From the NCBI GenBank assembly GCA_963848115.1, contig CAWKCP010000012.1:140620-204619 (forward strand): a DNA stretch of 64,000 nucleotides, read 5' to 3'. Under the pieces are notes generated by a model. It was not told where the DNA came from. It did no database searches and worked only from the letters and a program-made list of their open reading frames with translations. The position numbers and the translations under genes were made by a program. The number at the start of each line of letters is the position of its first letter. Position 1 is the first letter of the stretch. This DNA comes from JAWKOK01 sp963848115 (lineage in GTDB: Bacteria > Chloroflexota > Anaerolineae > Caldilineales > Caldilineaceae). Shown one piece after another: positions 48,109 to 55,333 of the stretch.

Positions 48109-48777
48109 TTAGCCGCGCTTTGTCCGTATCAGATAGTAAAGGCTGACCGCCAGCACCCAGCCGGGAAAGATCAAAGTGACCCACAAAGAGAAGCCAATGC
48201 TCAATAACAAGACCAGCGCCAGCGCATAGGTCACAAGCGCCCAAGCTCGATGCATCAGGCCGGTGCGCAGCCAGATGGTGCCCAGCGAGATCATGAAGAC
48301 GCCGGCCATGCGAACGGCGTAGATGTTGACGACGTGAAACATCACCGCGCGGCCATAGGCAAAGACGCCGCTTTCCACCAGCGCGGTCGACGCGATCGCG
48401 TAGCTGCTCACCAGCCCCCCGGCCAAGGCTGCGCCGACGAACGTCAGGGCCAGAAACATCAAACCGCTGCCCAGAAAAACGGTCGCGAAAAAGCGATCTT
48501 CCAGGTCGCCAAGCTGGTCTCGAATCACACCGATAAACCACAGAAAGGCGATTCCGGCGTAGGGTACCAAGTTCAACGCTAGAGAAATCCGTCCTGCATT
48601 ACTCTCTAGCCAGGCCCCGGTATCAGCCGTAGAATCAGCGGGGATCGAGAAGCGGATGAGCACCAGGCTGGCGCCGTAGAGCAGCGCGAAGAGGATGCCG
48701 GCGATGGCTGCAGCACGTGGCGTAGTGAGCGACCTGCGAGCGACAGATGCATGCGGTTTCTCCATACTCTTGCTCAT
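48109..48777 (-). CDS. DUF4386-like multi-pass membrane protein
   Basis: 222 residues from ATG 48777 (AAGGA 8 bases upstream); the frame is open further but not protein-like. Six or so helices. AAAIAGILFALLYGASLVLI near the N-terminus, VPYAGIAFLWFIGVIRDQLG and VRMAGVFMISLGTIWLRT match DUF4386/related membrane proteins. Function unknown. Confidence 0.65.
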   Translation of the reverse strand: MSKSMEKPHASVARRSLTTPRAAAIAGILFALLYGASLVLIRFSIPADSTADTGAWLESNAGRISLALNLVPYAGIAFLWFIGVIRDQLGDLEDRFFATVFLGSGLMFLALTFVGAALAGGLVSSYAIASTALVESGVFAYGRAVMFHVVNIYAVRMAGVFMISLGTIWLRTGLMHRAWALVTYALALVLLLSIGFSLWVTLIFPGWVLAVSLYYLIRTKRG

Positions 48778-48980
48778 GAGCCTCATTCCTTTTCGACAGA
48801 CATTTGAGTCCATTTCAAATAGTATAACGCAGATCGGTCGACTATCGTTGCATCGCTGGTGACGCTGACCCAGTGCAATGTTAGTCGACCGAAGGGTGGT
48901 CGTGGACCAAAAATCTGAACTCAGTGGAAGCAGTCGCTTACGGGCGCCCTCTATGAGGACGACCACTTCGCATAGTTTGG

Positions 48981-49896
48981 TCAGTTGCGGGCGCCAAACA
49001 ACAACAGCGGCGCCCCATCGGCGTCCAGCATCAGCTGCATGCCGCCCAACTTGAAGTAGTAGGCAACTGAGCCCAAGGCTGTGAAGTAGCCCTGTTCCTG
49101 CTCCATGATGCCCTCAGGTTCGGCACATTCGGCCATTTGGGCGGCAATTGGCCCAAAGGTCAACGAGGGCAGTTCGGCGTAGGTGTCAGTCGCTTCCATC
49201 ACCTTCTCGATCTGAAGATCCCCTTCATAAGAGACGGTGTAGTCGTTGCACCCGCCGGAACCACTGGCCTCTCCCTCCTCGGAAAAGACGATGAACGTCC
49301 TGGATTCGAGTGCCACCGGCGCCCACTGCTCGCGCTCGGCATTCCACCAGAACCCGAGGTCCCATTCGGTGCCCGGCATGGGGATCGGTGTCGCCGGATC
49401 CTGGGTGACAAGCCGCTGGTCGTCTACGGTGTCTGAGGACCAGTTGCTCGCCCTCGAGGAGATACTCGGTCACGTTCAGCAGGGCCCCTACGTACATTGA
49501 CGCTTGTTCATACAGTTCCGGCGGCTCGCACACGTTGCGCGTGCGTGTCGGCGTCTGCATGCGCAGTTCGCCCTCGGCCGTGGCTGAGTATGCGCCGAGA
49601 AACCAGTTGCACCCATCATAGCCGGCGTACCGATCCCAAAAGTAGATCACCGATGCCCGCGTGTCGGGGAGCACCGAGAGGTTCTCTTCCGGCTCTCCGA
49701 AGTAGGCCAGATTCCACGCGGTTGCGGCCAGGGCATAGGCGCCAGCCAACTCCTCCACTTCTGCTTCAACAGCCTCGGCGACCTCTGCCGGGCTGGGCGT
49801 TGGCTCCGGCTCCAACATCTGGCAACCTGCGGTCACCAAAAGCAGGCCCGCGAGAACAAGCATTAGCCAGATAGACCGCCATTGTTTACGTAACAT
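48981..49896 (-). CDS. Double META-domain lipoprotein (frameshift between domains)
   Basis: Lipobox LLLVTAGC (Cys25), then a Thr/Pro/Glu linker and a first META/HslJ-like domain (TAWNLAYFGEP, YDGCNWFLGAYSATAEGELRM). Near 49430 the frame shifts; the second domain (GTEWDLGFWWNAE, FIVFSEEGEASGSGGCNDY, PIAAQMAECAEPEGIMEQEQ) runs to 48981. In family terms META domains are surface or stress-related binding domains, not enzymes. About 300 residues joined. A single META lipoprotein is at 54785. Confidence 0.78.
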
Positions 49897-49939
49897 AATT
49901 CCTCTCCCTCACTATATGGTGACTCTACCGCAAGAACAG

Positions 49940-50025
49940 GGCCTTAGCCGCAGATGAACGCAGATAAAGAGCGTTTCTCTCTGCTTTTCCTCTGTGGCCT
50001 CTGTGCCTACTCCGTGTCTCTGTGT
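49940..50025. repeat. Intergenic repeat, family B
   Basis: Contains CGCAGATGAACGCAGATAAA then CCTCTGTGGCCTCTGTGCC and TCCGTGTCTCTGTGTTGAA, similar in composition to the hairpin at 10173-10210. Lies between the META lipoprotein and MFS genes on the minus strand. Confidence 0.5.
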
Positions 50026-50111
50026 TGAATGACACTTTATGCAGTAGAGACACTGATTGACGTGCGACTGGAACGCAACTAGACGACTGCTGTTGCGAAT
50101 TTCATAGGCAG

Positions 50112-51713
50112 CTATTGTTCTGCCTCGACCAACATCCGATTGGGCAGTCCCAGTGACAACACCAGGCCGGCCAGGGACATGAAGAGCAGAAACGCCACCC
50201 CGGCGCGGAATGCATTGACGCGGGAAAGCTCGTAGATGGCTAGCACCTCGTCGATCACCGCTGGATCTGCACCGGCTGTCTCAAGCTGTTCCGTCACCTG
50301 CGATTCCGACATGAGCTGCACACCTTCCTCGACCGCGGCCACCAGTGCTTGTTGATCTTCCACCGGCAGCGTTGTGCTTGACTCAATGCCCTGACTCAGG
50401 CCGCCGTTGAGGACGACGAGCATGATGGTGCCCACCAACGCCACGCCGGCAGCATTGCCCAACTGCTCGAACGTGCCGTTCAAACCGGCGGTCTCCGGCG
50501 TGTCCTTGTCCGAAGCAAGGGAGAGAACCAGGTTCAACGTTTGGGGAAGAACCATTCCCAGTCCAACACCGAAGATTGCACCGCTGGCGACATCCGTTGC
50601 CGAGAAGCCGGGCTGCACCGTAAATTCAAGCATCAGCAGGCCGGCGATGGCGATCAAGAAGCCTACCTGGATCAGCCGCTTGGCGGTGAACTTGACCGTT
50701 AACCTGGCCGTCACCATGGCTGCTATCAACAGTGCAATCGAAAAGGGCATCAAAGCCAGCCCGGTCTCGATGGCTGAATATTCAAACGAGAGTTGCAGGA
50801 GCAGCGGATAGGTGAAGAGAAAGCCGGCAAAGACGGACATCTGCATAAAGCGGACACCAAAGCCAGAGATCAAACCGTCGATCTTGAGCAGCGACGGTTT
50901 GAAGAGGCCGTCGCCTTCCTTGGCCTCCAAATGGCGCTCCCAATGGAGCAAGAGCATGATGACCAGGACGCCAAATCCGAAAATGAAGGGTACCACCGAC
51001 AGACCGAAGGGGGTGATTTCCAGTCCGCCGATGACCAGGGGTTGCTTGGCAAACAAGAAGCCGTAGTTTTGGATCATCAGGAAGCTCATCACAATCGCCG
51101 ACCAGCCGGTGATGGAGAGCAATCCGCCCACATAATCGAACTTGGGTCGCTTGTCCGCCAATTGGTCTTTGGGCAGGCTGTTCCTGAAGACCAGCACCAA
51201 AATCACGATCAGCAGTTCCAGCCGGAAGGCCCAGCGCCAACTGGCGTAGGTGGTCAGGAATCCACCCACGATGGGGCCAAGTGCGGCGCCGACCGCGCCG
51301 ACGGCGCCAATCACGCCGTAAGCCTTGGATCGGTCTTCACCCTCATACGATTCACGCAACAGGGTCTGAATATTGGGTATCATCAGAGCGGCGCCCAGCC
51401 CCTCCAGAATTGACCAACCAATGATGAGCATGCCCAGGCCCTGACTGAACGAGGCGGTGGTCGTGCCCACACCATAGATGCATAGGCCGATGACGAAGAT
51501 ACGCTTCTTGCCTGCGATGTCAGCCAGCTTGCCGCCGATGAGTATGAACGAGGCCATGACCAGGGCATAGATGGAGATAGCCGCCTGAATCCCGCTGACG
51601 GTGGTATTCAGATCCGCCACCAGTGCTGAGATGGAGACGTTCATGATGGTGGTGTCGATGACGATGATGAACATCGCTGCGCTAAGAAGCGCCAATACTG
51701 CCCATTTTTTCAT
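50112..51713 (-). CDS. MFS drug:H+ antiporter, DHA2 family (14 helices)
   Basis: 533 residues, 14 predicted helices. Motif A GGKLADIAGKKRIF, motif C GAVGAALGPIVGGF, motif D1-like DTTIMNVSISALVADL, and a large external loop between helices 13 and 14 (about 440-495) typical of EmrB/QacA-like pumps. Exports hydrophobic compounds with proton uptake by family inference. ATG 51713. No adjacent TetR gene is seen, so control is unknown. Confidence 0.92.
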   Translation of the reverse strand: MKKWAVLALLSAAMFIIVIDTTIMNVSISALVADLNTTVSGIQAAISIYALVMASFILIGGKLADIAGKKRIFVIGLCIYGVGTTTASFSQGLGMLIIGWSILEGLGAALMIPNIQTLLRESYEGEDRSKAYGVIGAVGAVGAALGPIVGGFLTTYASWRWAFRLELLIVILVLVFRNSLPKDQLADKRPKFDYVGGLLSITGWSAIVMSFLMIQNYGFLFAKQPLVIGGLEITPFGLSVVPFIFGFGVLVIMLLLHWERHLEAKEGDGLFKPSLLKIDGLISGFGVRFMQMSVFAGFLFTYPLLLQLSFEYSAIETGLALMPFSIALLIAAMVTARLTVKFTAKRLIQVGFLIAIAGLLMLEFTVQPGFSATDVASGAIFGVGLGMVLPQTLNLVLSLASDKDTPETAGLNGTFEQLGNAAGVALVGTIMLVVLNGGLSQGIESSTTLPVEDQQALVAAVEEGVQLMSESQVTEQLETAGADPAVIDEVLAIYELSRVNAFRAGVAFLLFMSLAGLVLSLGLPNRMLVEAEQ

Positions 51714-52119
51714 TTCGTACGCTCCCGGAAAACACGGTTATTGAGGTCAAACATTTTGCAGATATTGTGGCTCATATAAGTTGTTTCGAAAAAACTGAGC
51801 ACCGGCCCCAATCATGTAGCCAGGTCCACTATCTCGTAATCGCCGATACTCAACCTCACTATACCATCGATCAATCTGTCGTGAGCAGCCGGCGCCGTTC
51901 CACGGGTGCATTTCAATGTGGGGGCAGGATCTCATGTGCCGGGGACGGTCCGATCCAATTGGGTTATGCCAACATCTCCTGGACCGTCCCCGGCACATTG
52001 TCGCCCCGAATCTGCAATGCTGAAGCTATCCTCAGCCTACTTTTCGGTCAGTGCCGGGGACTTGCGCTAGATAACAACTTCTAGGTTGGGTGAGTCAGCT
52101 ACAAAGCGCTGCCGGCCGA
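51714..52119. other. Non-coding stretch with 18-bp inverted repeat
   Basis: About 400 bases. ATGTGCCGGGGACGGTCC (51934-51951) is exactly complementary to 51981-51998 across a 29-base loop; a third GTGCCGGGGAC occurs at about 52051. This looks like another dispersed repeat. The promoter of the MFS gene should lie in its left part. No gene seen. Confidence 0.55.
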
Positions 52120-52356
52120 CTATCGCAGCAGCCCCACACCGTTGCGCCGGCCGCCGCCAACGCCGCCACGTAGACCGGGGGGATTCGGTCCGCGACCAAC
52201 GCCGCCGACAGGGCCGGGCGGGTTCCCCATGCCAACGCCGCCGCGGGGGCCGGGCGGGTTCGGTCCCCGACCAACACCGCCGACCGGACCCGGGGGATTC
52301 CCTGTGCCTACACCGCCGCGCGGGCCAGGTGGATTCACTCCTCTTCTACGTGCCAT
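52120..52356 (-). CDS. Tiny Gly/Pro-rich tandem-repeat protein
   Basis: 78 residues, MARRRGV then alternating 12- and 13-residue units NPPGPRGGVGTG and NPPGPVGGVGRGP (five units), ending RRNGVGLLR. Basic at both ends, no Cys, no aromatic residue, no signal peptide. A good AGAGGAGAG lies before the ATG on this strand, which the opposite-strand Pro-rich frame lacks. DNA repeats are about 75 bp in period. It follows the DUF6325-like gene by 79 bases. No family recognised; disordered, elastin-like composition. Role unknown; a binding or scaffolding partner of the preceding protein is a guess. Confidence 0.65.
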   Translation of the reverse strand: MARRRGVNPPGPRGGVGTGNPPGPVGGVGRGPNPPGPRGGVGMGNPPGPVGGVGRGPNPPGLRGGVGGGRRNGVGLLR

Positions 52357-52435
52357 GATACTCTCTCCTCTTTCAAAATATGCCTATTTCAAAATTTATG
52401 CGTCTCTTATGAACGGAAAGCGGCGAAGCCTTACG

Positions 52436-52861
52436 CTATTCCGCTTCAAGCGCCTCAACGAACTCCTCGACGATTTCGTGGGTAATTTGGGCCCTATCAA
52501 TCAGTTCCCCGCCGGTCTCCAGAATGGCTTGGCGAAGATCGGCAACCCACAGATTCTCCCACAAGATCAGCATTGCCGCTGCGCCATTGGGCAGTTTGTT
52601 GGCAGCGATCTCTAGGTCGTCATTCGTGAAGAGGCTGGAAACGTGCTCGCCCATGGGAACGAACATCTCGTACAGTTCCGGCTCAAGATCGTTGAGTTCG
52701 AGGGTGAGCGTGCTACCGTCTTCCGCTTTCTGGATGAAGGCAATGTCCACGAAGCGCACGATGCCGCGCTCTGCCAGGTCCAGCAACTCGGGAACGATTT
52801 TGCCGGAGAATGTAGCATCCTCAAATCCGATTAAGGCGTATTCCAGTGGAAGGTCGAACAT
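52436..52861 (-). CDS. DUF6325/DUF1269-like protein
   Basis: 141 residues: FDLPLEYALIGFEDATFSG, PELLDLAERGIVRFVDIAF, AMLILWENLWVADLRQAI and a final helix. The order (short strand, D-L-V-x-G-G-x-V-R-x-x-D, then A-x-L-L-x-x-E-x-x-W) matches DUF6325/DUF1269 small soluble proteins of unknown function found widely in actinobacteria and Chloroflexota. The ATG 52861 is preferred: AAGGAG lies 7 bases before it. The frame is open upstream to 52957 but not protein-like. Next gene is the Gly/Pro-repeat protein. Confidence 0.8.
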   Translation of the reverse strand: MFDLPLEYALIGFEDATFSGKIVPELLDLAERGIVRFVDIAFIQKAEDGSTLTLELNDLEPELYEMFVPMGEHVSSLFTNDDLEIAANKLPNGAAAMLILWENLWVADLRQAILETGGELIDRAQITHEIVEEFVEALEAE

Positions 52862-52865
52862 TGTC

Positions 52866-52896
52866 AGACTCCTTTGGTCAACGCCCGAAGGAGTCT
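52866..52896 (-). promoter_or_regulatory. Hairpin that buries the ribosome-binding site of the DUF6325-like gene
   Basis: On the minus strand AGACTCCTT pairs exactly with AAGGAGTCT across a 13-base loop; the second arm contains the AAGGAG Shine-Dalgarno sequence of the gene starting at 52861. Closing the hairpin would hide the ribosome-binding site, so translation may depend on temperature, a ligand or another RNA. No T-run follows, so it is not a terminator. Confidence 0.6.
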
Positions 52897-53014
52897 TAGG
52901 ATCCCTTCGGGGTTCGATTGTTGCCGATAGCTCCATTGTGAAAACCACGGACCACATGGTTCACATAGATTATACCACTGAGAGAATCAGATACAGATCG
53001 AGCGCAATCCGCGC

Positions 53015-54427
53015 TCACTCTATATAGGCTTCTATCTTCCCGCTGCGCACCGCAGCAACCAGGGCGGCGTAGTCACGCTCGTTCTGGTCGGCGTAGGCCA
53101 CGCTGAAACCGGCCAATGCATCCTCGAAAGCGTCGCTTTTGCCCATGTAGCCGCTCAAGAGCGCAGCGTCGCCCGAGCGAGCGTGTGCTCGAGCCAGCAC
53201 CATGCCGCACAATCGGGCATAGCCCTTCAGACTTTCCGCCTTCATGATCTCGATCACGGGCTTGATCTTGGCGTCGCTCAACTGCCGGATGAAGAAATGG
53301 CGGTGTCGATCGCCTGAACCGGTCGCCCAGCCGAGGAAAATGTCGCTGGCTGCCTGCATGGCGCGTTGACCGGCCACCACACGCCGACCGGCGTGGCCAA
53401 AGGGACTGGCGCCGCAGTACGGCTCCAATACCGATCGGCGCGCTTCCTTAAACTGTAGGAAGAGCGGGTCACCGTTGCCGGACATCAGCAGCAGGATACC
53501 GCAGAAGGTTCCGACACTGCCCACGCCCACCACCTTCATAGCATAATCGACCACCGCAAAGCGGTCGAGGAGCAAGCGCCGGGAGGGGATCAGCGATTCC
53601 CTGTAGGCGATCAGCGTCTTTTCAGCATTCTCGCGGATTTGCTGATCACGTTGATCGCCGTAGTGAAAGATCAGTGGAGGTTGGTCGACGATGCGCGGCG
53701 TCGCGCCGGCGTCGAATGTCAACTTGGCAAACTCCTTTTCGTGGGCGCTCTGCTCTGAAGTCTTGGCCAGTTTCTTGCCATAAAAACGCCTCATCTCTTT
53801 GTCGGCCATGTTTTCGACGATGGCGTCAAAGTCGAAGGCCTCGTTCCAAACTTCCAATACCGGCATCCCGGCATATTCCCCCAACTGTTGGCGGTAGCTC
53901 TGCGCGGCCATCCATGCAGCTTCGCGGCAGTCGGATGCCGCGAAGCCGTTCGACCGCCCCGCAACCACGAAGCTGGCCGTCAGCCGCTTGACATCCCACT
54001 CCCAGGGGGCGAATGAGGCTTCGTCGAAGTCGTTGAGGTCAAAGATCACTTTGCGCTCGGCCGTAGCGAAGCCACCGAAGTTCAACAGATGACAGTCGCC
54101 GGCCGCCAGCACGGTCAGACCAGTGGACGGGGTATGGGACAGGTCGTAGGCCATGATGGCAGCCGCGCCACGGTAGAATGTAAATGGGTTCGCCATCATC
54201 CTGCCGTAGCGAATCGGCAGCAGTTCGTCCACGCGACCTTTGCTGCTTTCGATCAACAGATCGACCGGATCCGCGCGGTTGGCCGGCGGATTCCATTCCT
54301 TCTGTGTATTGCGAGCCGCGACTTCTCGCAGTGCTTTGCCTTGCACCAAACGCTCATCCACGCGTAGGACATGGGTTTGTACCGGGATTTGCGCTGCGGT
54401 CAGTTCGGGTAAGCTTTCGTCAGACAT
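53015..54427 (-). CDS. DUF2252 family protein
   Basis: 470 residues from ATG 54427, after AGGAGG. Conserved order: PIRYGRMMANPFTFYRGAA, AAGDCHLLNFGGFATAE (HxxNFG-like kinase-fold loop), FDLNDFDEASFAPWEWDVKR (DxxD), RKVVGVGSVGTFCGILLL-like glycine loop. These motifs resemble the atypical aminoglycoside-phosphotransferase-like kinase fold attributed to DUF2252. Substrate unknown. The frame is open 39 codons upstream and crosses a hexamer repeat (see 54493-54538). Confidence 0.85.
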   Translation of the reverse strand: MSDESLPELTAAQIPVQTHVLRVDERLVQGKALREVAARNTQKEWNPPANRADPVDLLIESSKGRVDELLPIRYGRMMANPFTFYRGAAAIMAYDLSHTPSTGLTVLAAGDCHLLNFGGFATAERKVIFDLNDFDEASFAPWEWDVKRLTASFVVAGRSNGFAASDCREAAWMAAQSYRQQLGEYAGMPVLEVWNEAFDFDAIVENMADKEMRRFYGKKLAKTSEQSAHEKEFAKLTFDAGATPRIVDQPPLIFHYGDQRDQQIRENAEKTLIAYRESLIPSRRLLLDRFAVVDYAMKVVGVGSVGTFCGILLLMSGNGDPLFLQFKEARRSVLEPYCGASPFGHAGRRVVAGQRAMQAASDIFLGWATGSGDRHRHFFIRQLSDAKIKPVIEIMKAESLKGYARLCGMVLARAHARSGDAALLSGYMGKSDAFEDALAGFSVAYADQNERDYAALVAAVRSGKIEAYIE

Positions 54428-54492
54428 GATGCCTCCTATCGGATACGGTATCCATTCAACCACGGGCAACACATAGATATTCAGATTAAGAT

Positions 54493-54538
54493 TCGTTCTC
54501 TCGTTCTCGTTCTCGTTCTCGTTCTCGTTCTCGTTCTT
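54493..54538. repeat. Hexanucleotide tandem repeat (GTTCTC)n upstream of DUF2252
   Basis: About seven perfect or near-perfect GTTCTC units, 66-111 bases upstream of the DUF2252 start. On the coding strand the frame reads (NE)n, in frame with the gene. Such tracts gain and lose units by slippage; here the likely effect would be on promoter or leader spacing. Confidence 0.8.
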
Positions 54539-54584
54539 GCCCAAATACCACGAATCATTATCTGAACATCTATAGAACGCAGAC

Positions 54585-54682
54585 TGGGCGGATTTCCGCA
54601 GATCAATTCAGGAAAGATAGCGCAAAGCGCTCACTTCGTGAATGGTAAGAGGCGCACGGCGCCATCTGCGAGAATCCGCCCA
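54585..54682. repeat. Inverted repeat, family D
   Basis: TGGGCGGATTTCCGCAGAT (54585-54603) matches the complement of 54664-54682 with two differences. Fills the gap between the DUF2252 promoter region and the next lipoprotein gene (stop 54785). Likely a dispersed hairpin repeat; also may serve as terminator. Confidence 0.55.
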
Positions 54683-54784
54683 ATCGTTCGGCTGATCTTA
54701 CGCCGAAGTACGCGTTTTGCCGAACGACAGATGAACAGAAAGTGAATTCCTGTCCAAATCAGCATGCAAGGTAAAACGGCTAGC

Positions 54785-55243
54785 TCACGGGGTGGCCGCG
54801 CCGCCGTTGACAAAGAGCATACGCTGCTCGCCGCCGGCCGTCTCCAGCGCCAGGCCGCCGGCGCCGTCAGGTCCGCCCGCGGCGATTGAACCCAGCAACG
54901 CAACGTACTGCTGGTCCAACGAGTTTTCACCGCAGGCCGCCATGGTAATGGCGCCAAGGGTGATCGAGAAGCCGGACTCCTGGCTGTACGTGCCGGTGAA
55001 GGTGTTGCAGTCAGCCTGACCGCTCAACGTGCCATCCTCATTGAAGGCAATGGTGTAGTCCTGCGGGTTGGGGACTTCGATCTTTTCGCCGGTCGAACTG
55101 TTGGCAGAACTGGTCCACCGCCAGAGGATGTTCGTGATCGAGTTGTCTGGCGTCGGTGTGGCCAACGGCGCACACGCCGCTGCCACGAGAAGCACGATGC
55201 TCAGACAAGCCAGCAACAGGCGTGGATGGAGACGTTTGTTCAT
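54785..55243 (-). CDS. META-domain lipoprotein
   Basis: 152 residues: lipobox LVAAAC (Cys24), Thr/Pro linker, then a single META/HslJ-like domain (NILWRWTSS, IAFNEDGTLSGQADCNTFTG, SITLGAITMAACG, SLDQQYVALLG). The CNTF and MAAC cysteines are characteristic and could form a disulfide. Resembles the double-META lipoprotein at 48981. Surface-anchored; role unknown. Confidence 0.85.
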   Translation of the reverse strand: MNKRLHPRLLLACLSIVLLVAAACAPLATPTPDNSITNILWRWTSSANSSTGEKIEVPNPQDYTIAFNEDGTLSGQADCNTFTGTYSQESGFSITLGAITMAACGENSLDQQYVALLGSIAAGGPDGAGGLALETAGGEQRMLFVNGGAATP

Positions 55244-55333
55244 TTGATTTGTTCCTTTACATAGGGACCCCGCTCGACCTCAAAGCGCAAGCATCAACCG
55301 CTTCTGACGAAGTACCGGCAACTTTACCGGGTC

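Noticed and set aside
52142..52615. Plus-strand Pro-rich open frame opposite the Gly/Pro protein
   Set aside because: Repeats read in both strands because the DNA is repetitive; only the minus frame has a good ribosome-binding site, a compact end, and follows a same-strand gene.
54493..54538. GTTCTC repeats as a CRISPR array
   Set aside because: Unit is six bases with no spacers; a simple microsatellite.
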